A stretch of DNA of 64,000 bases, taken from Legionella micdadei (GTDB lineage: Bacteria > Pseudomonadota > Gammaproteobacteria > Legionellales > Legionellaceae). The notes below the pieces were generated by a model. It had not been told where the DNA came from and searched no databases. It was given only the letters and a program-made list of their open reading frames with translations. The DNA lies in contig NZ_LN614830.1 in assembly GCF_000953635.1 (NCBI RefSeq), positions 1,417,001 through 1,481,000 on the forward strand. The letters run 5' to 3'. Made by a program: the position numbers and the translations under genes. The first letter of the stretch is position 1. Each line of letters starts with the position of its first letter. Below are positions 1-9,804 of the stretch, piece by piece.

Positions 1-645
1 AGTCTGACGTCTTTTGGGATAGCGATGCTTGATTAAGTCAAGCTTTTTAATACGATCAATACGAAAATGGCGAAAAGCTTGACGAATTTCGCACCACGCC
101 GCTAAAACACGTACTTGATCAAAAAAGCCAATTGCGAAAGGCCAAATCACCCGTTCGGTTTCACTGTCTTTAAGATCAACATAAGCAATTTCAAGTTTAT
201 ACTCAAAACGGATGGCTTTGCGGATTAATGCCTGTTCTTCATCCCCAGTTGGGGTTTCATGTCCAGGGCCAACGAGAAGGCCGGCTGTTTCGAGTGTATT
301 GCGTAAATCATCAGGGAGTACGGCGGCAATTTTTGACAAAGCATTAAGTGAAGACAGGGCTAATCGAGAGTCAGTTCTTTTTGCTACCCATCGCGAACCA
401 AGTACTAAGGCTTCAAGCTCTTCTTCCGAAAACATCAAAGGCGGTAACATAAAGCAAGGCCGTAAACGATAACCCACTCCTGGTTCACCATCAATTTGCG
501 CACCTTGTGCTTGTAAAGTCTGAATATCCCGATAGAGTGTCCGCAAACTAATACCTAGTTCGGAAGCTAATGCTGATCCGCTGACCGGGTATCGATGGCG
601 GCGTAGGATTTGTAACAAATCAAGAAGACGTTCTGTGCGGGACAA
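1..645 (-). CDS. WYL-domain (YafY-type) HTH transcriptional regulator, 3' end beyond window
   Basis: The minus frame is open from the left edge to a TTG at 645. The N-terminus (MSRTERLLDLLQILRRHRYP) and the winged-helix motif with SLRTLYRDI are the hallmark of YafY-family regulators. A WYL-type segment follows, around residues 150-200 (AYVDLKDSE, then VIWPFAIGFFDQ). These proteins bind DNA through the N-terminal HTH and sense a ligand through the WYL domain; the ligand here is unknown. The TTG start is chosen because MSRTERLL is the usual family N-terminus. An in-frame GTG at 684 would add 13 residues, and neither start has a clear ribosome site. The C-terminus is cut by the window edge. The gene is divergent from the cyclotransferase-like gene at 869, which it could regulate (inference). 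Confidence 0.85.
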   Translation of the reverse strand, partial: MSRTERLLDLLQILRRHRYPVSGSALASELGISLRTLYRDIQTLQAQGAQIDGEPGVGYRLRPCFMLPPLMFSEEELEALVLGSRWVAKRTDSRLALSSLNALSKIAAVLPDDLRNTLETAGLLVGPGHETPTGDEEQALIRKAIRFEYKLEIAYVDLKDSETERVIWPFAIGFFDQVRVLAAWCEIRQAFRHFRIDRIKKLDLIKHRYPKRRQT

Positions 646-868
646 GGTGGAATCCGAATAAAATCGAGAAGGGAATATTGCCACATTTTGGCTGATTGGG
701 ACAATAGATAAATTAAGAACCAAGTGAATCTCGTCTCATCACGAATGGATTACCTCCAGTTTGCATTGCTACTCAATAGCCATTGGATTAAACTTCCTAA
801 AGATTGACTTTCATTTTTTCACGAGGACACGTAGTATTTGCAGAATTTCCACTGAATGAGGGGGTTCA

Positions 869-1213
869 ATGCAAAAACTCTTTTCTTACGGTACATTGCA
901 ACTTGAGTCCGTACAACTAGCAACTTTTGCAAGACGTTTGGAGGGTAGAAAGGACAGTCTAAAGGGTTATGTCTTAAGGGATTTGCAAATCACCGATCCT
1001 CATGTTCTTAAGGTGAGTGGAAAGGCTGTGCATCAGATTTTAGTACTAACCAACCAAGAAAATGATCAGGTTGAGGGGATGGTATTTGATTTAACTGAAG
1101 CAGAATTAGTGAAAGCAGACGAGTATGAAGTCGATGACTACGTGCGCATTAAGGTTTGTTTGGTGTCAGGCATAGAAGCTTGGGTGTATGCCCATCGCTC
1201 GACACTAGGCTAG
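869..1213 (+). CDS. Gamma-glutamylcyclotransferase / AIG2-like protein
   Basis: A 114-residue protein of the GGCT/AIG2 fold. The diagnostic YGTL substrate-binding loop is at residues 7-10, and the family acidic residue lies in a DEYEVDDY segment near residue 90. Family members release 5-oxoproline from gamma-glutamyl compounds, but many short bacterial members have no assigned substrate. The ATG at 869 has a purine-rich site (GAGGGGG) just upstream. The gene stands alone, divergent from the WYL regulator, and is followed by a good intrinsic terminator. Confidence 0.85.
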   Translation: MQKLFSYGTLQLESVQLATFARRLEGRKDSLKGYVLRDLQITDPHVLKVSGKAVHQILVLTNQENDQVEGMVFDLTEAELVKADEYEVDDYVRIKVCLVSGIEAWVYAHRSTLG

Positions 1214-1216
1214 GGT

Positions 1217-1244
1217 GGAGAGCCGGTTAGTGGCCCTCCTTTTT
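1217..1244 (+). terminator. Rho-independent terminator after the cyclotransferase-like gene
   Basis: GGAG at 1217-1220 pairs with CTCC at 1236-1239. An A/C mismatch and a GCC/GGC inner stem enclose a five-base loop, and a run of five T follows directly at 1240-1244. It starts three bases after the stop codon. Confidence 0.7.
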
Positions 1245-1284
1245 AACATCTTTCTTGGGGCTGCTGCAGACTAAACGAACCAAC

Positions 1285-3009
1285 TTACGGAACTGTCTTC
1301 GCTCTTCTAAAAGGCAAATACCGCGGTTCCCAAAATAAATCCTGAATTAACTTCTCTAAATCTGCATCTTGGTTTTTTTGCGCTAAGCCCTCGGTTACCG
1401 CAGTTTTTGCCACAGCCACAGCAATGTGTTTAGCAACGGATTGTGCGTCATTAAGGGAGGGGAGTAAGGGGGCAAAACTGTCTTTTTTACAAGGTGCGTA
1501 TTCGCTTAACGTTGAAGCGGCAGCCCAAATCATTTCTTTAGATAATCGTGAGGCTTGTACCGCAATTACGCCTAAACCTATTCCTGGAAAGACTAGAGCA
1601 TTATTGCACTGGGCAATTTCGATTAAACGGTTTTGGTACTCTATTGCGGGAAAAGCAGTTCCTGTTGCTATTAAAGCTTTACCCTGGCTCCAAGTTAAAA
1701 TATCTGTTGGTTGTGCTTCACATTTTTCATCGGGATTTGAAAGCGGAAAAATAATAGGGCGCTCACAGGTTGAGGACATAATTTCGATAATTTCCTGGGA
1801 AAAAGCGCCAGGCTGTGCTGAACACCCTATTAAAATGGTCGGCTTAATCTGCCTGACAGTGTCAGTCAAACTTGGTAGCTGCTTATTGTGAGTAGGCCAA
1901 AGATTTATTTCGCTTGCTTCTCGAGCATAGGGTTTTTGTGCTTCAGTAAGTTCTAAATCAGAGTTCACTAAAAGCCCTTGACGATCAATAAGCCAAAAGC
2001 GTTTATAGGCCTCTTCTTTCCCCAATCCTTGTCTAACCATGGCATCAATGATCTGATCACTGATACCTGTTCCTGCAGAGCCTGCACCAAAGACTACAAT
2101 TCGATGATCAATGAGGTTTATGCCAGTCACATCACATGCGGCTAATAAGGCAGACAAAGTGACAGCCCCTGTTCCTTGTATATCATCGTTAAAGGTACAT
2201 AATTCGTTTTGATATTTATCTAAAATCCGTCTAGCATTGCTGCGCCCAAAATCTTCCCAATGTAAGAAGGCATTCGGAAAGTGTTTGCGCACGGCTTCAA
2301 TGAAGATTTGAATAAAAGCATCATATTCTTCACGATCAATACGCGGGTGTTGGCAGCCAAGATATAAAGGGTCATTGAGCAATTCTTGATTATTCGTTCC
2401 CACATCCAGGAAAACGGGCAAAGTGCGAATAGGGTTAATGCCGCCGCACAAGGAGTAAACCATGAGTTTGGCAACAGGAATATCCATTCCGCCAATCCCT
2501 TGATCGCCAATACCCAAAACCCCTTCTCCATCAGTGACTACAATTAAGTCGATTTCAGGGTTCGAACGATTATTAATAATTTCTTCAATTTGGTTTTTAT
2601 CAGAATGAGCAATGTATAAACCGCGTGGCTGGCGGTATTCATGACTGAAACGTTTAACAGCAGTACCCACAATAGGAGTATAAATTGTAGGCAGCATTTC
2701 CCCTAAATACCTGCTTAGCAACTTATAAAACAAGACCTGATTTTTGTCGTGTAAGTTATTTAGGTAAATATTTTGTTGTAGACGGGTTTTGTAGCTGGAA
2801 TATTGTAAATAACTTCGCTTTACTTGTTCATCTAATGTTTCTACTCGATGAGGTAACTTACCAAGTAAACCAAAAGCACGCCGTTCTTCATGGGTAAAGG
2901 CAGTGCCTTTGTTAAGTTGTGGAATTGTGAGCAAGGGTTTACCGTAAGTACCTGTTTCTACACAGAGTTCTCCCGTTTGCTCGTCTCGAATAATTTTGAA
3001 GTCTAACAT
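1285..3009 (-). CDS. maeA: NAD-dependent malic enzyme (oxaloacetate-decarboxylating)
   Basis: A 574-residue protein, the length of the SfcA/MaeA class. It carries the N-terminal malic domain with the YTPIVGTA tyrosine motif and the VTDGEGVLGIGDQGIGG substrate/metal signature. The NAD-binding domain has FGAGSAGTGI and the LSNPDEKCEA motif. It converts malate to pyruvate and CO2 with reduction of NAD, linking the TCA cycle to pyruvate in the cytoplasm. The ATG at 3009 has only a weak ribosome site. It is a single-gene unit facing the cyclotransferase gene. I am confident of the family; NAD rather than NADP preference is inferred from the long SfcA-type architecture. Confidence 0.95.
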   Translation of the reverse strand: MLDFKIIRDEQTGELCVETGTYGKPLLTIPQLNKGTAFTHEERRAFGLLGKLPHRVETLDEQVKRSYLQYSSYKTRLQQNIYLNNLHDKNQVLFYKLLSRYLGEMLPTIYTPIVGTAVKRFSHEYRQPRGLYIAHSDKNQIEEIINNRSNPEIDLIVVTDGEGVLGIGDQGIGGMDIPVAKLMVYSLCGGINPIRTLPVFLDVGTNNQELLNDPLYLGCQHPRIDREEYDAFIQIFIEAVRKHFPNAFLHWEDFGRSNARRILDKYQNELCTFNDDIQGTGAVTLSALLAACDVTGINLIDHRIVVFGAGSAGTGISDQIIDAMVRQGLGKEEAYKRFWLIDRQGLLVNSDLELTEAQKPYAREASEINLWPTHNKQLPSLTDTVRQIKPTILIGCSAQPGAFSQEIIEIMSSTCERPIIFPLSNPDEKCEAQPTDILTWSQGKALIATGTAFPAIEYQNRLIEIAQCNNALVFPGIGLGVIAVQASRLSKEMIWAAASTLSEYAPCKKDSFAPLLPSLNDAQSVAKHIAVAVAKTAVTEGLAQKNQDADLEKLIQDLFWEPRYLPFRRAKTVP

Positions 3010-3170
3010 AATTCGTTTTTATCAAATTTAAAGGACATAACGATAGCTAATAAACAACATTTATTCAATGTGGTAAAAAATTAAAGTCGCAAAATTGGCA
3101 ACTAACATGGCTTTAGCTTACTACAAGTGGTAACATCGGGGATTTTATTAGTAACACCCAGAGGTTGGTA

Positions 3171-3551
3171 ATGATAAAGTACCTGTTTATGGCCTTTATA
3201 CCATTGGTTTTAGTTGCTTGTTCGACTCAGGATGAACAATACTATCGAACACATCCCCAAGCCTTGCAAGAAGCCATTAAAAATTGTCCTGCAGAACAGC
3301 CATCCCGACTCAAATGTGAGGAACTAGCAGGTATTGCAACCTCTGTGAACAAACTCGCTTTTCAATTGCAAGCCAATCCCCAAGCATTTGGCAAGAAAAT
3401 ACTATCGCTACAAGAAACATTAGCTACCCAACAAGCTACTTTGAAGGCAAACCCTAACCAACCTGAGCTTAGGGAAACGGTGAAAAAGACTGAAGAATCG
3501 CTAGCTGAGTGCCTAGCGATAGTAAGATGGTTAGAATCCCCAGAGAGTTAG
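3171..3551 (+). CDS. Small lipoprotein upstream of surE
   Basis: A lipoprotein of 126 residues with a hydrophobic signal ([16 protein letters not shown]) and a lipobox with Cys at residue 17. The mature part is helical and Gln/Lys-rich, with QYYRTHP and two further cysteines, which loosely recalls EexN-type lipoproteins. I do not assign a function. The ATG at 3171 is preferred over the in-frame TTG at 3165 because GAGG at 3161-3164 is correctly spaced for it. The stop codon lies one base before the surE ATG, so the two are almost certainly co-transcribed and perhaps translationally coupled. Confidence 0.75.
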   Translation: MIKYLFMAFIPLVLVACSTQDEQYYRTHPQALQEAIKNCPAEQPSRLKCEELAGIATSVNKLAFQLQANPQAFGKKILSLQETLATQQATLKANPNQPELRETVKKTEESLAECLAIVRWLESPES

Positions 3552-3552
3552 T

Positions 3553-4311
3553 ATGAGAATTTTAGTAAGTAATGATGATGGTGTGTATGCTCCGGGCATA
3601 AGGGCACTTGCAAATGAAATGTCCGCCATTGCGGAAGTGGTGGTGGTTGCCCCTGATAGAAATCGCAGTGGGGCAAGCAATTCCCTCACTTTGACGAGGC
3701 CGCTTAGGATCAAGCAATTAGATAATGGCTATTACAGTGTAGAGGGAACACCAACCGATTGCGTGCATCTCGCTTTAACAGGATTTCTAGACCCCATTGC
3801 AGACATGGTTGTTTCTGGAATCAATGATGGCGCTAATCTGGGTGATGATATTCTTTACTCTGGAACAGTTGCTGCTGCAATGGAAGGTAGATATTTGGGT
3901 TTGCCAGCAATTGCATATTCGATGGTTGGGGAAAATATTCAGCATTACGACACTGCAGCGGCAATTGCCCGGCAATTAGTTATTAAAATGCGTGCTAATC
4001 TGTTGCCGTCTCAAACTATCTTAAATGTAAATATTCCCGACCTGCCTTTAGAAAAAATTAGAGGGATCGAAGTAACGCGTTTGGGTACTCGCCATGCAGC
4101 AGAACCTGTTGTCAAAGAATATGATCCTCGTGGGCGCCCCATATATTGGGTAGGGCCTTCCGGTGTTGAAGCCGATGCTGGTCCAGGGACTGATTTTTAT
4201 GCCATTGCTCAAAATTGTGTATCGATTACCCCTCTACAGCTTGATATGACTCATTACAAAGTATTTGATACTTTATCTGCTTGGGTAAATGAAATTAATT
4301 GGGGAATATAA
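3553..4311 (+). CDS. surE: 5'/3'-nucleotidase SurE
   Basis: A 252-residue SurE-family metal-dependent nucleotidase. The metal-binding NDDG is at residues 7-10, Ser39 lies in [14 protein letters not shown], and Asn91 is in [18 protein letters not shown]. It removes phosphate from nucleoside monophosphates and supports stationary-phase survival. The start is fixed by tight linkage to the upstream lipoprotein gene. In E. coli the order is surE-pcm-nlpD-rpoS; here no pcm lies between surE and nlpD. Confidence 0.96.
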   Translation: MRILVSNDDGVYAPGIRALANEMSAIAEVVVVAPDRNRSGASNSLTLTRPLRIKQLDNGYYSVEGTPTDCVHLALTGFLDPIADMVVSGINDGANLGDDILYSGTVAAAMEGRYLGLPAIAYSMVGENIQHYDTAAAIARQLVIKMRANLLPSQTILNVNIPDLPLEKIRGIEVTRLGTRHAAEPVVKEYDPRGRPIYWVGPSGVEADAGPGTDFYAIAQNCVSITPLQLDMTHYKVFDTLSAWVNEINWGI

Positions 4312-4477
4312 GCAGCGCATGGCATACCATCATTTTCTTCATTCAATCTGATGCCCAGCAAATAAAATGATAGTTATGCTCTAGGCTGCTTAATTTGCAT
4401 TTTTCTATGGCCTTACAATGAGATAATAGATAAAGTGTAGCGTTTATTAGCATCGTGTTCTTTATCCGAGAGAAAAT

Positions 4478-5218
4478 ATGTACAAATTGTGCGTATTAGC
4501 ATTAATAATTTTGCTTACTGCTTGTACAACGAGACAAAGCCTAGCGCCTGTGGTTGAGTTAAAATGGAAACCGCATAATCCAAATCAAACCACTCATATC
4601 GTCCAGCGTGGCGAAACGCTTTACGCAGTTGCTTTTCGCTATGATTTAGACTACAGGCAACTTGCCGCAATTAACCGGTTGCACAGACCTTATGCATTAC
4701 GGGTTGGACAGGTTCTCCGGGTTAGAGGAATAGCTCCCCGTACCCAATTTTTGCCAGCCAAGCCAATGCGTATCCAGCAGAGCGTTACCCGGGCTAAGCC
4801 AAATAGATATTTTTATCCCAAAACGCGTCAATACCGATCAGTAGCAGCTCAAGGACAACACTGGATCTGGCCAGTCAATGGCCGGGTTGCTGCCCGATTT
4901 GCTCCCCAACAAGGAAAAAAAGGCATAGATATTGCTGGTAAAAAAGGTGAAAAGATACGTGCTTCCTCGGGCGGGGTGGTTGCTTATGCAGGTAGTGGTC
5001 TTTCTGGTTATGGAAATTTGATTATCATCAAACATAATGACCAATACCTCACTGCTTACGGGAATAATTCAAAAAATATTGTCAAGGAAGGGCAAAGCGT
5101 TAAAGCTGGACAGATTATTGCCGAAATGGGTGTTATAGATAGGAAATATTGGGGTGTCCATTTCGAAATTAGGAAGGCTGGAAAACCTGTTAATCCTCTG
5201 GATTATTTAAAGGGTTAA
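4478..5218 (+). CDS. nlpD: LysM/degenerate M23 lipoprotein, murein hydrolase activator NlpD
   Basis: A 246-residue lipoprotein with the signal CVLALIILLTACTT and lipid Cys at about residue 16. A LysM domain covers about residues 40-84 (THIVQRGETLYAVAFRYDLD). A C-terminal LytM/M23 domain spans about 125-245. The zinc-ligand positions are degenerate: GKKGIDIAG lacks the leading His, and the later motif reads LTAYGNNS. This is expected for NlpD, which activates amidases such as AmiC at the division septum rather than cutting murein itself. It lies directly upstream of rpoS, the classical arrangement, and in other bacteria a main rpoS promoter lies within nlpD. Confidence 0.93.
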   Translation: MYKLCVLALIILLTACTTRQSLAPVVELKWKPHNPNQTTHIVQRGETLYAVAFRYDLDYRQLAAINRLHRPYALRVGQVLRVRGIAPRTQFLPAKPMRIQQSVTRAKPNRYFYPKTRQYRSVAAQGQHWIWPVNGRVAARFAPQQGKKGIDIAGKKGEKIRASSGGVVAYAGSGLSGYGNLIIIKHNDQYLTAYGNNSKNIVKEGQSVKAGQIIAEMGVIDRKYWGVHFEIRKAGKPVNPLDYLKG

Positions 5219-5321
5219 GAAGCGAGGTGGTTGAAAAATGAATAATTTGCACATATTTTATATACCATAATGCAATGAAGCAGTGTTTTTTCTTACTGAG
5301 ATATGAACACATAGGTGAAAT

Positions 5322-6329
5322 ATGCAGGCAGATAACGAATCAATGAAAGAAGATGAAATTCCAGAAGAAGAGTGGAATGAATCTCCTGATGAAGAAATGT
5401 TGCTCGCTGAAGAGCCAGAGGAAGTACTTCAGGAAGAGCTCCCTGATTTTAGTGATGAAGAGGCTTTCCCTAGCTTTCAGAAGGGTAGACAAGCGGCCAA
5501 AATTATGGACGCCACACAAATTTATTTAAGCGAAATTGGTTTTTCTCCACTCCTCTCAGCGGAGGAGGAAGTCCATTACGCAAGGCTTGCGCTCAAGGGT
5601 GATGCTGCTGCGCGTAAAAAAATGATCGAATCCAATTTGCGTTTAGTCGTGAAAATAGCGCGGCGCTATCTCAATCGCGGGTTACCACTCCTTGATTTGA
5701 TCGAGGAAGGGAATTTAGGATTGATGAAATCAGTGGAAAAATTTGATCCTGATAGAGGGTTTCGTTTTTCTACCTATGCAACATGGTGGATAAGACAAAC
5801 CATTGAACGGGCAATCATGAATCAAACCCGCACAATACGATTGCCGATTCATGTGGTAAAAGAGCTTAATGTTTACCTACGTGCCGCAAGACAGTTAACA
5901 CAAAAGCTTGATCACGAGCCTTCAGCAGAAGAAATTGCGGAAATGGTGGATAAGCCTCTCGAAGATGTTGAAAAACTATTGGGTTTGAATGACAAGGTTG
6001 CTTCTGTGGATACACCTATTGGCTACGATGAGAGCAAATCCTTACTAGATACGATTGCTGACGAAAACAGTATGAACCCAGCCGAGCTCTTGACGGATGA
6101 AAATTTACGTAACCATATCGAATCCTTATTGGATAAGCTCACGGAAAACCAACAGCAGGTGATTGCAAGACGTTTTGGTTTGCGTGGTTTTGAAAAGGCA
6201 ACGTTGGAAGATGTCGGAAAAGAAATTGATTTAACACGTGAGCGAGTCAGACAAATCCAAGTTGAGGCTTTAAAGACATTAAGAGGACTCTTAGAAAAAG
6301 TGGGTTTGACACAAGAAGATTTATTTTAA
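5322..6329 (+). CDS. rpoS: Stationary-phase sigma factor RpoS
   Basis: A 335-residue sigma-70 family protein. An acidic N-terminus (about residues 1-50) is followed by region 1.2 ([20 protein letters not shown]). Region 2 contains [19 protein letters not shown] and [17 protein letters not shown], then comes region 3. Region 4.2 contains [20 protein letters not shown]. It directs RNA polymerase to stationary-phase and stress promoters; in Legionella RpoS is linked to the transmissive phase and intracellular growth (established knowledge). AGGTGAA lies just upstream of the ATG. The nlpD-rpoS position supports RpoS over RpoD or RpoH. Confidence 0.97.
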   Translation: MQADNESMKEDEIPEEEWNESPDEEMLLAEEPEEVLQEELPDFSDEEAFPSFQKGRQAAKIMDATQIYLSEIGFSPLLSAEEEVHYARLALKGDAAARKKMIESNLRLVVKIARRYLNRGLPLLDLIEEGNLGLMKSVEKFDPDRGFRFSTYATWWIRQTIERAIMNQTRTIRLPIHVVKELNVYLRAARQLTQKLDHEPSAEEIAEMVDKPLEDVEKLLGLNDKVASVDTPIGYDESKSLLDTIADENSMNPAELLTDENLRNHIESLLDKLTENQQQVIARRFGLRGFEKATLEDVGKEIDLTRERVRQIQVEALKTLRGLLEKVGLTQEDLF

Positions 6330-6333
6330 GTAT

Positions 6334-6413
6334 CTGGGAAATGGGTAAGTTGTCCTTATGAAGCCTGGGTAGTGATGGATGCTATCTGGCTTAAGGCATT
6401 ACCCATTTTCCAG
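6334..6413. repeat. Inverted repeat between rpoS and the Cds1-like gene
   Basis: The 15-base arms at 6334-6348 and 6399-6413 are complementary at 14 of 15 positions and are separated by 50 bases. The right arm lies inside the last codons of the convergent gene at 6391, so both transcripts end in the same extended stem. No T-run follows either arm. It could limit convergent read-through or stabilise 3' ends (inference). Confidence 0.5.
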
Positions 6414-7458
6414 TGTTATAGAAATGCCAGAGCTGTTCCAAATAGGGCTTGATATGGATGTTTTTTGTTTTTAGCCAATCGTGATTGTAATAAGTATCAT
6501 GATACAAATGGCCGCTATCTCCAGCAATAACGACAATCGAGCCTTTTTTCCCTTGTTCCTGTAATTCAGCGGCTAATTGCAATGAACCGTATAGCGCTGA
6601 TCCAGTAGAAGCACCAAATTTCAAGCCGGTTAATTGCTCTAAAAAATAGAGTGCAGCGATACTTCCGTCATCCGGAACTTTAATCATACGAGAAATAATA
6701 TCTGGGAAAAAGGATGCTGGGACATAACGCCTACCGATACCTTCAATGCGCGAAGCTTTTTGAATGGATATGGAGCTATCGCGATGAATAAAATAATCGT
6801 AGAGTACTGAATCTTCAGGATCGACGACACACAATTGAGTTGGGTATAAAGCATAACGGATATAGCGTCCAAACGTAGCTGCAGTGCCACCTGTTCCAGC
6901 ACCACAAACAATCCATTCAGGGATAGGAAATTGTTCGTTTGCCATTTGGCGGAAAGTTGATTCGGCAATATTGTTATTGCTTCGCCAATCAACTGCTCTT
7001 TCTGCAAAAGTAAACTGATCCATAAAATGGCTATTACATTTGCTTGCTAATTCGTAAGCGACCTCGCGATCAGTTTGGGTGTGTTCGATTAAAACACACT
7101 CGCCTTGGTAATGTTCAATACGCTTAATTTTTTGCTGCGAAATCGATTTTGGCATGACTGCAATAAATCTAAGCCCCAATAAAAATGCAAAATAAGCCTC
7201 AGCAACTGCCGTATTACCGGAAGAAGCTTCGATAATGGTGGTATTTTCGTTAATCCATCCATTGCAGATTCCGTATAAGTAGAGAGAACGGGCAAGCCGA
7301 TGTTTCAAGCTGCCTGTTATGTGGCTGGATTCGTCCTTTAGATAGAGACTAATATTGGATTTTTTGCTGAAAAAAATTTTTAAAAGATGTGTATCAGAAC
7401 TACGGTTCATTTCAGCAAAAATTTTTTGCAGAGCATTTTTGTGCCAAGAGTTAGTCAT
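6391..7458 (-). CDS. PLP-dependent cysteine synthase / cysteine desulfhydrase (Cds1-like)
   Basis: A 355-residue fold-type II PLP enzyme. The Schiff-base lysine is Lys52 in HITGSLKHRLARS, the Asn loop is EASSGNTAVAEA, and the phosphate-binding loop is CGAGTGGTAATFGR. The TGSxKHR form with the following LYGICNGW matches the Cds1/cysteine-synthase-2-like subgroup, characterised in mycobacteria as a cysteine desulfhydrase, rather than CysK or CysM. It therefore probably makes or breaks cysteine with exchange of sulfide. It is convergent with rpoS and lies 60 bases upstream of hmgA on the same strand, so the two may share a transcript. Substrate direction is inferred. Confidence 0.85.
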   Translation of the reverse strand: MTNSWHKNALQKIFAEMNRSSDTHLLKIFFSKKSNISLYLKDESSHITGSLKHRLARSLYLYGICNGWINENTTIIEASSGNTAVAEAYFAFLLGLRFIAVMPKSISQQKIKRIEHYQGECVLIEHTQTDREVAYELASKCNSHFMDQFTFAERAVDWRSNNNIAESTFRQMANEQFPIPEWIVCGAGTGGTAATFGRYIRYALYPTQLCVVDPEDSVLYDYFIHRDSSISIQKASRIEGIGRRYVPASFFPDIISRMIKVPDDGSIAALYFLEQLTGLKFGASTGSALYGSLQLAAELQEQGKKGSIVVIAGDSGHLYHDTYYNHDWLKTKNIHIKPYLEQLWHFYNTGKWVMP

Positions 7459-7518
7459 TCTTTTTTTTTATTCAAAGGTTCTTTTAAATATAGTGAAGGC
7501 AATCCAAAATTTCATCTT

Positions 7519-8787
7519 CTAATTATTAAAATTAAATGCCAAGCTTTGCCAGCATTTTGAGTAGTCCTTTTGCCTTGCAGGGTGCATTAAAGCTGCTTCG
7601 CTAATTAGCCAAGGCATTCTGGTTTCAAACATAAAAGCCAAGGTGTCTTTGTAGCGAGCCGGTGTTAACTCTTGATTCACAGCCTCTTGATAACTTGCAC
7701 TATCAGGACCATGTCCAGTCATGCAATTGTGTATACTGACACCGCCAGGTAAAAAGCCTTCTTTTTTTGCATCATACTCGCCCTGAATTAACCCCATTAA
7801 CTCACTCATAATATTGCGATGAAAATAAGGTGGACGGAAAGTATGTTCGGCAACCATCCAGCGTGGGGGAAAAATGACAAAATCAATGTTAGCAACACCA
7901 AGTGTGTCGCTTTCAGAGGTTAATACGGTAAAGATGGAGGGATCTGGATGATCAAAGCTCACGGTATTGATTGTATTGAACAGAGACAAATCATAGCAAT
8001 AAGGCGCATAATTACCTTGCCATGCAATCACATTCAGCGGTGAGTGGTTAGATCTGGCCGACCATAACCGGTTTTGATATTTGCATATGAGCATCACTTC
8101 CACTCGCTGATTTTCTTCAAATGTCGCCTGCGGGTAGAGAAAATGCCTAGGATTAGCCAAACCGTTAGCGCCAATTGGACCTAGTTGTGGCAAAGTAAAA
8201 GGAGAGCCAGTATTTTCGCACAGATAACCGCATGCTAAAGGACAAGATAATTCCATTTTAAATTTTACGCCACGGGGAATAACAGCAATTTTGCCTGGAG
8301 TGATGGGAAGTCGCCCAAACTCAGTGTAAAGGATTATCTCTCCCAGGTAGGGGACGAACAACATTTCCCCGTCGCTGTTACTAAAATAGCGGTTTTTCAT
8401 TGATCGGTTACATTGGTAAATAAAAGCGTTCGCCAAGCTATTGCCTGCTATATAAAATAAACCATCAATGAAATCTTGAGGGTTCGAAGGAGGGGGCAAA
8501 GGTGACCAACGCCATGGATTGGGTGCTTGTTCTTTTGCTTGGATAAGCATTTCAACCTTAGAATAGGGTACATAGTCTTCGTGAACGACCGAGGGGATGG
8601 TACGATAAAGCCAGCTGCGCAAATTCACATGCCTTGGCCTGGTGAAAGCGCTGCCACTTAACTGTTCCGCGTACAAACCATGAGGGCATTTTTGCGGAGA
8701 GTTTTGCCCTTCGGGTAAAGCCTTAGGAATTGCTTCAGATTGATGAAAATTGCCAAAACCTGCTAGATACACCTTTTTCTCCCTCAA
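7519..8787 (-). CDS. hmgA: Homogentisate 1,2-dioxygenase
   Basis: A 422-residue cupin-type dioxygenase. The iron site is visible in [19 protein letters not shown] (His and Glu ligands), and the second His is in [10 protein letters not shown]. It opens the ring of homogentisate to maleylacetoacetate in tyrosine catabolism. In Legionella, homogentisate that escapes this step oxidises to the brown pyomelanin pigment (established knowledge). The N-terminus [16 protein letters not shown] and the full length argue for an intact enzyme. No other tyrosine-degradation genes (hpd, maiA, fahA) are adjacent. It is divergent from yebC. Confidence 0.96.
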   Translation of the reverse strand: MREKKVYLAGFGNFHQSEAIPKALPEGQNSPQKCPHGLYAEQLSGSAFTRPRHVNLRSWLYRTIPSVVHEDYVPYSKVEMLIQAKEQAPNPWRWSPLPPPSNPQDFIDGLFYIAGNSLANAFIYQCNRSMKNRYFSNSDGEMLFVPYLGEIILYTEFGRLPITPGKIAVIPRGVKFKMELSCPLACGYLCENTGSPFTLPQLGPIGANGLANPRHFLYPQATFEENQRVEVMLICKYQNRLWSARSNHSPLNVIAWQGNYAPYCYDLSLFNTINTVSFDHPDPSIFTVLTSESDTLGVANIDFVIFPPRWMVAEHTFRPPYFHRNIMSELMGLIQGEYDAKKEGFLPGGVSIHNCMTGHGPDSASYQEAVNQELTPARYKDTLAFMFETRMPWLISEAALMHPARQKDYSKCWQSLAFNFNN

Positions 8788-8933
8788 TGGTGGTGACTCT
8801 TACCGGAATTATCTAGAATAACTTGAAAAAGTTAAAAAAGTCGAGGTTGATAAGCGCTATCGGCGTTCTTTTTAGTATAATGGCGATGTATAATTGCCAA
8901 ATTGAAAGATATTTTTAGTCGGGGAAAGTATTC

Positions 8934-9668
8934 ATGGCCGGACATAGTAAATGGGCTAATATTCGTTTTCGCAAAGGCGCACAAGATGCGAAACGAGGTA
9001 AAATTTTCACAAAGCTAATTCGAGAAATTACCGTTGCTGCACGTACAGGTGGAGCCGACGAATCGTCCAATTCTAGATTACGCGACGTAGTAACTAAAGC
9101 GCTCAAAGCTAATATGAAACGCGACACAATTGATGGTGCAATCAAGCGCGGAGCAGGCGGTTTAGAAGGCGAAAACATGATGGAAATGCGCTATGAGGGT
9201 TATGGGCCTGGTGGTGTTGCCATTCTTGTTGATTGCTTATCAGACAATAAAAACCGTACCGTATCGGAAGTTCGCCACGCATTTACAAAATATGGTGGGA
9301 ATCTAGGAACAGATGGGTCTGTTGCTTACCTCTTCAACAAACAGGGTGAAATTCTTTTAGCTGCCGGCCAACCTGAAGATAAGGTGATGGAAATTGCAAT
9401 CGAGGCGGGTGCCGAAGATGTCGTCACCGAAGAAGGGCAAATAGAAATCATTACTGGCGCAGACAACTATCATGCCGTATTGGCTGCTATCCAGCAGGCA
9501 GGGTATGAAGTTGAGCAATCACAACTCACTATGCGGGCACAAACCATGGTTCCTTTGGATAAAGAAGCTGCCGAAAGCCTAATCAAGTTGATCGATATGC
9601 TGGAAGATTTGGATGATGTTCAAGAAGTACATAGTAACGCCGAGTTCCCAGAGTCAGTATTTGAATAA
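8934..9668 (+). CDS. yebC: YebC/PmpR family protein
   Basis: A 244-residue protein of the YebC/TACO1 family. It has the invariant N-terminus AGHSKWANIRFRKGAQDAKR and the GYGPGGVAILVDCLSDN and GGNLGTDGSVAYLF motifs. It was long annotated as a transcriptional regulator; recent work links the family to translation of difficult peptide motifs. GGGGAAAG lies upstream of the ATG. It precedes ruvC by about 135 bases, the widely conserved yebC-ruvCA neighbourhood. Confidence 0.95.
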   Translation: MAGHSKWANIRFRKGAQDAKRGKIFTKLIREITVAARTGGADESSNSRLRDVVTKALKANMKRDTIDGAIKRGAGGLEGENMMEMRYEGYGPGGVAILVDCLSDNKNRTVSEVRHAFTKYGGNLGTDGSVAYLFNKQGEILLAAGQPEDKVMEIAIEAGAEDVVTEEGQIEIITGADNYHAVLAAIQQAGYEVEQSQLTMRAQTMVPLDKEAAESLIKLIDMLEDLDDVQEVHSNAEFPESVFE

Positions 9669-9804
9669 TTGAAATTAACTGGCACGCTTTATAGGAACCA
9701 GGTCGATTTCATTTAAAGTTTGATTCCGAAGCAAATGAATTTAAAGGTAGGTGGGTTCGTTTGGCCCATCTAGGCTTTGATGCTGTCGTAAAAGGTATGA
9801 ATCA

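Noticed and set aside
212-472. Plus-strand 86-codon frame near the left edge
   Set aside because: It is antisense to the WYL regulator, whose protein has clear HTH and WYL motifs; the plus frame has no recognisable features.
9669-9804. Repeated CATTTAAAG/AATTTAAAG words between yebC and ruvC
   Set aside because: Low-complexity AT words without convincing pairing or spacing; no regulatory site supported.
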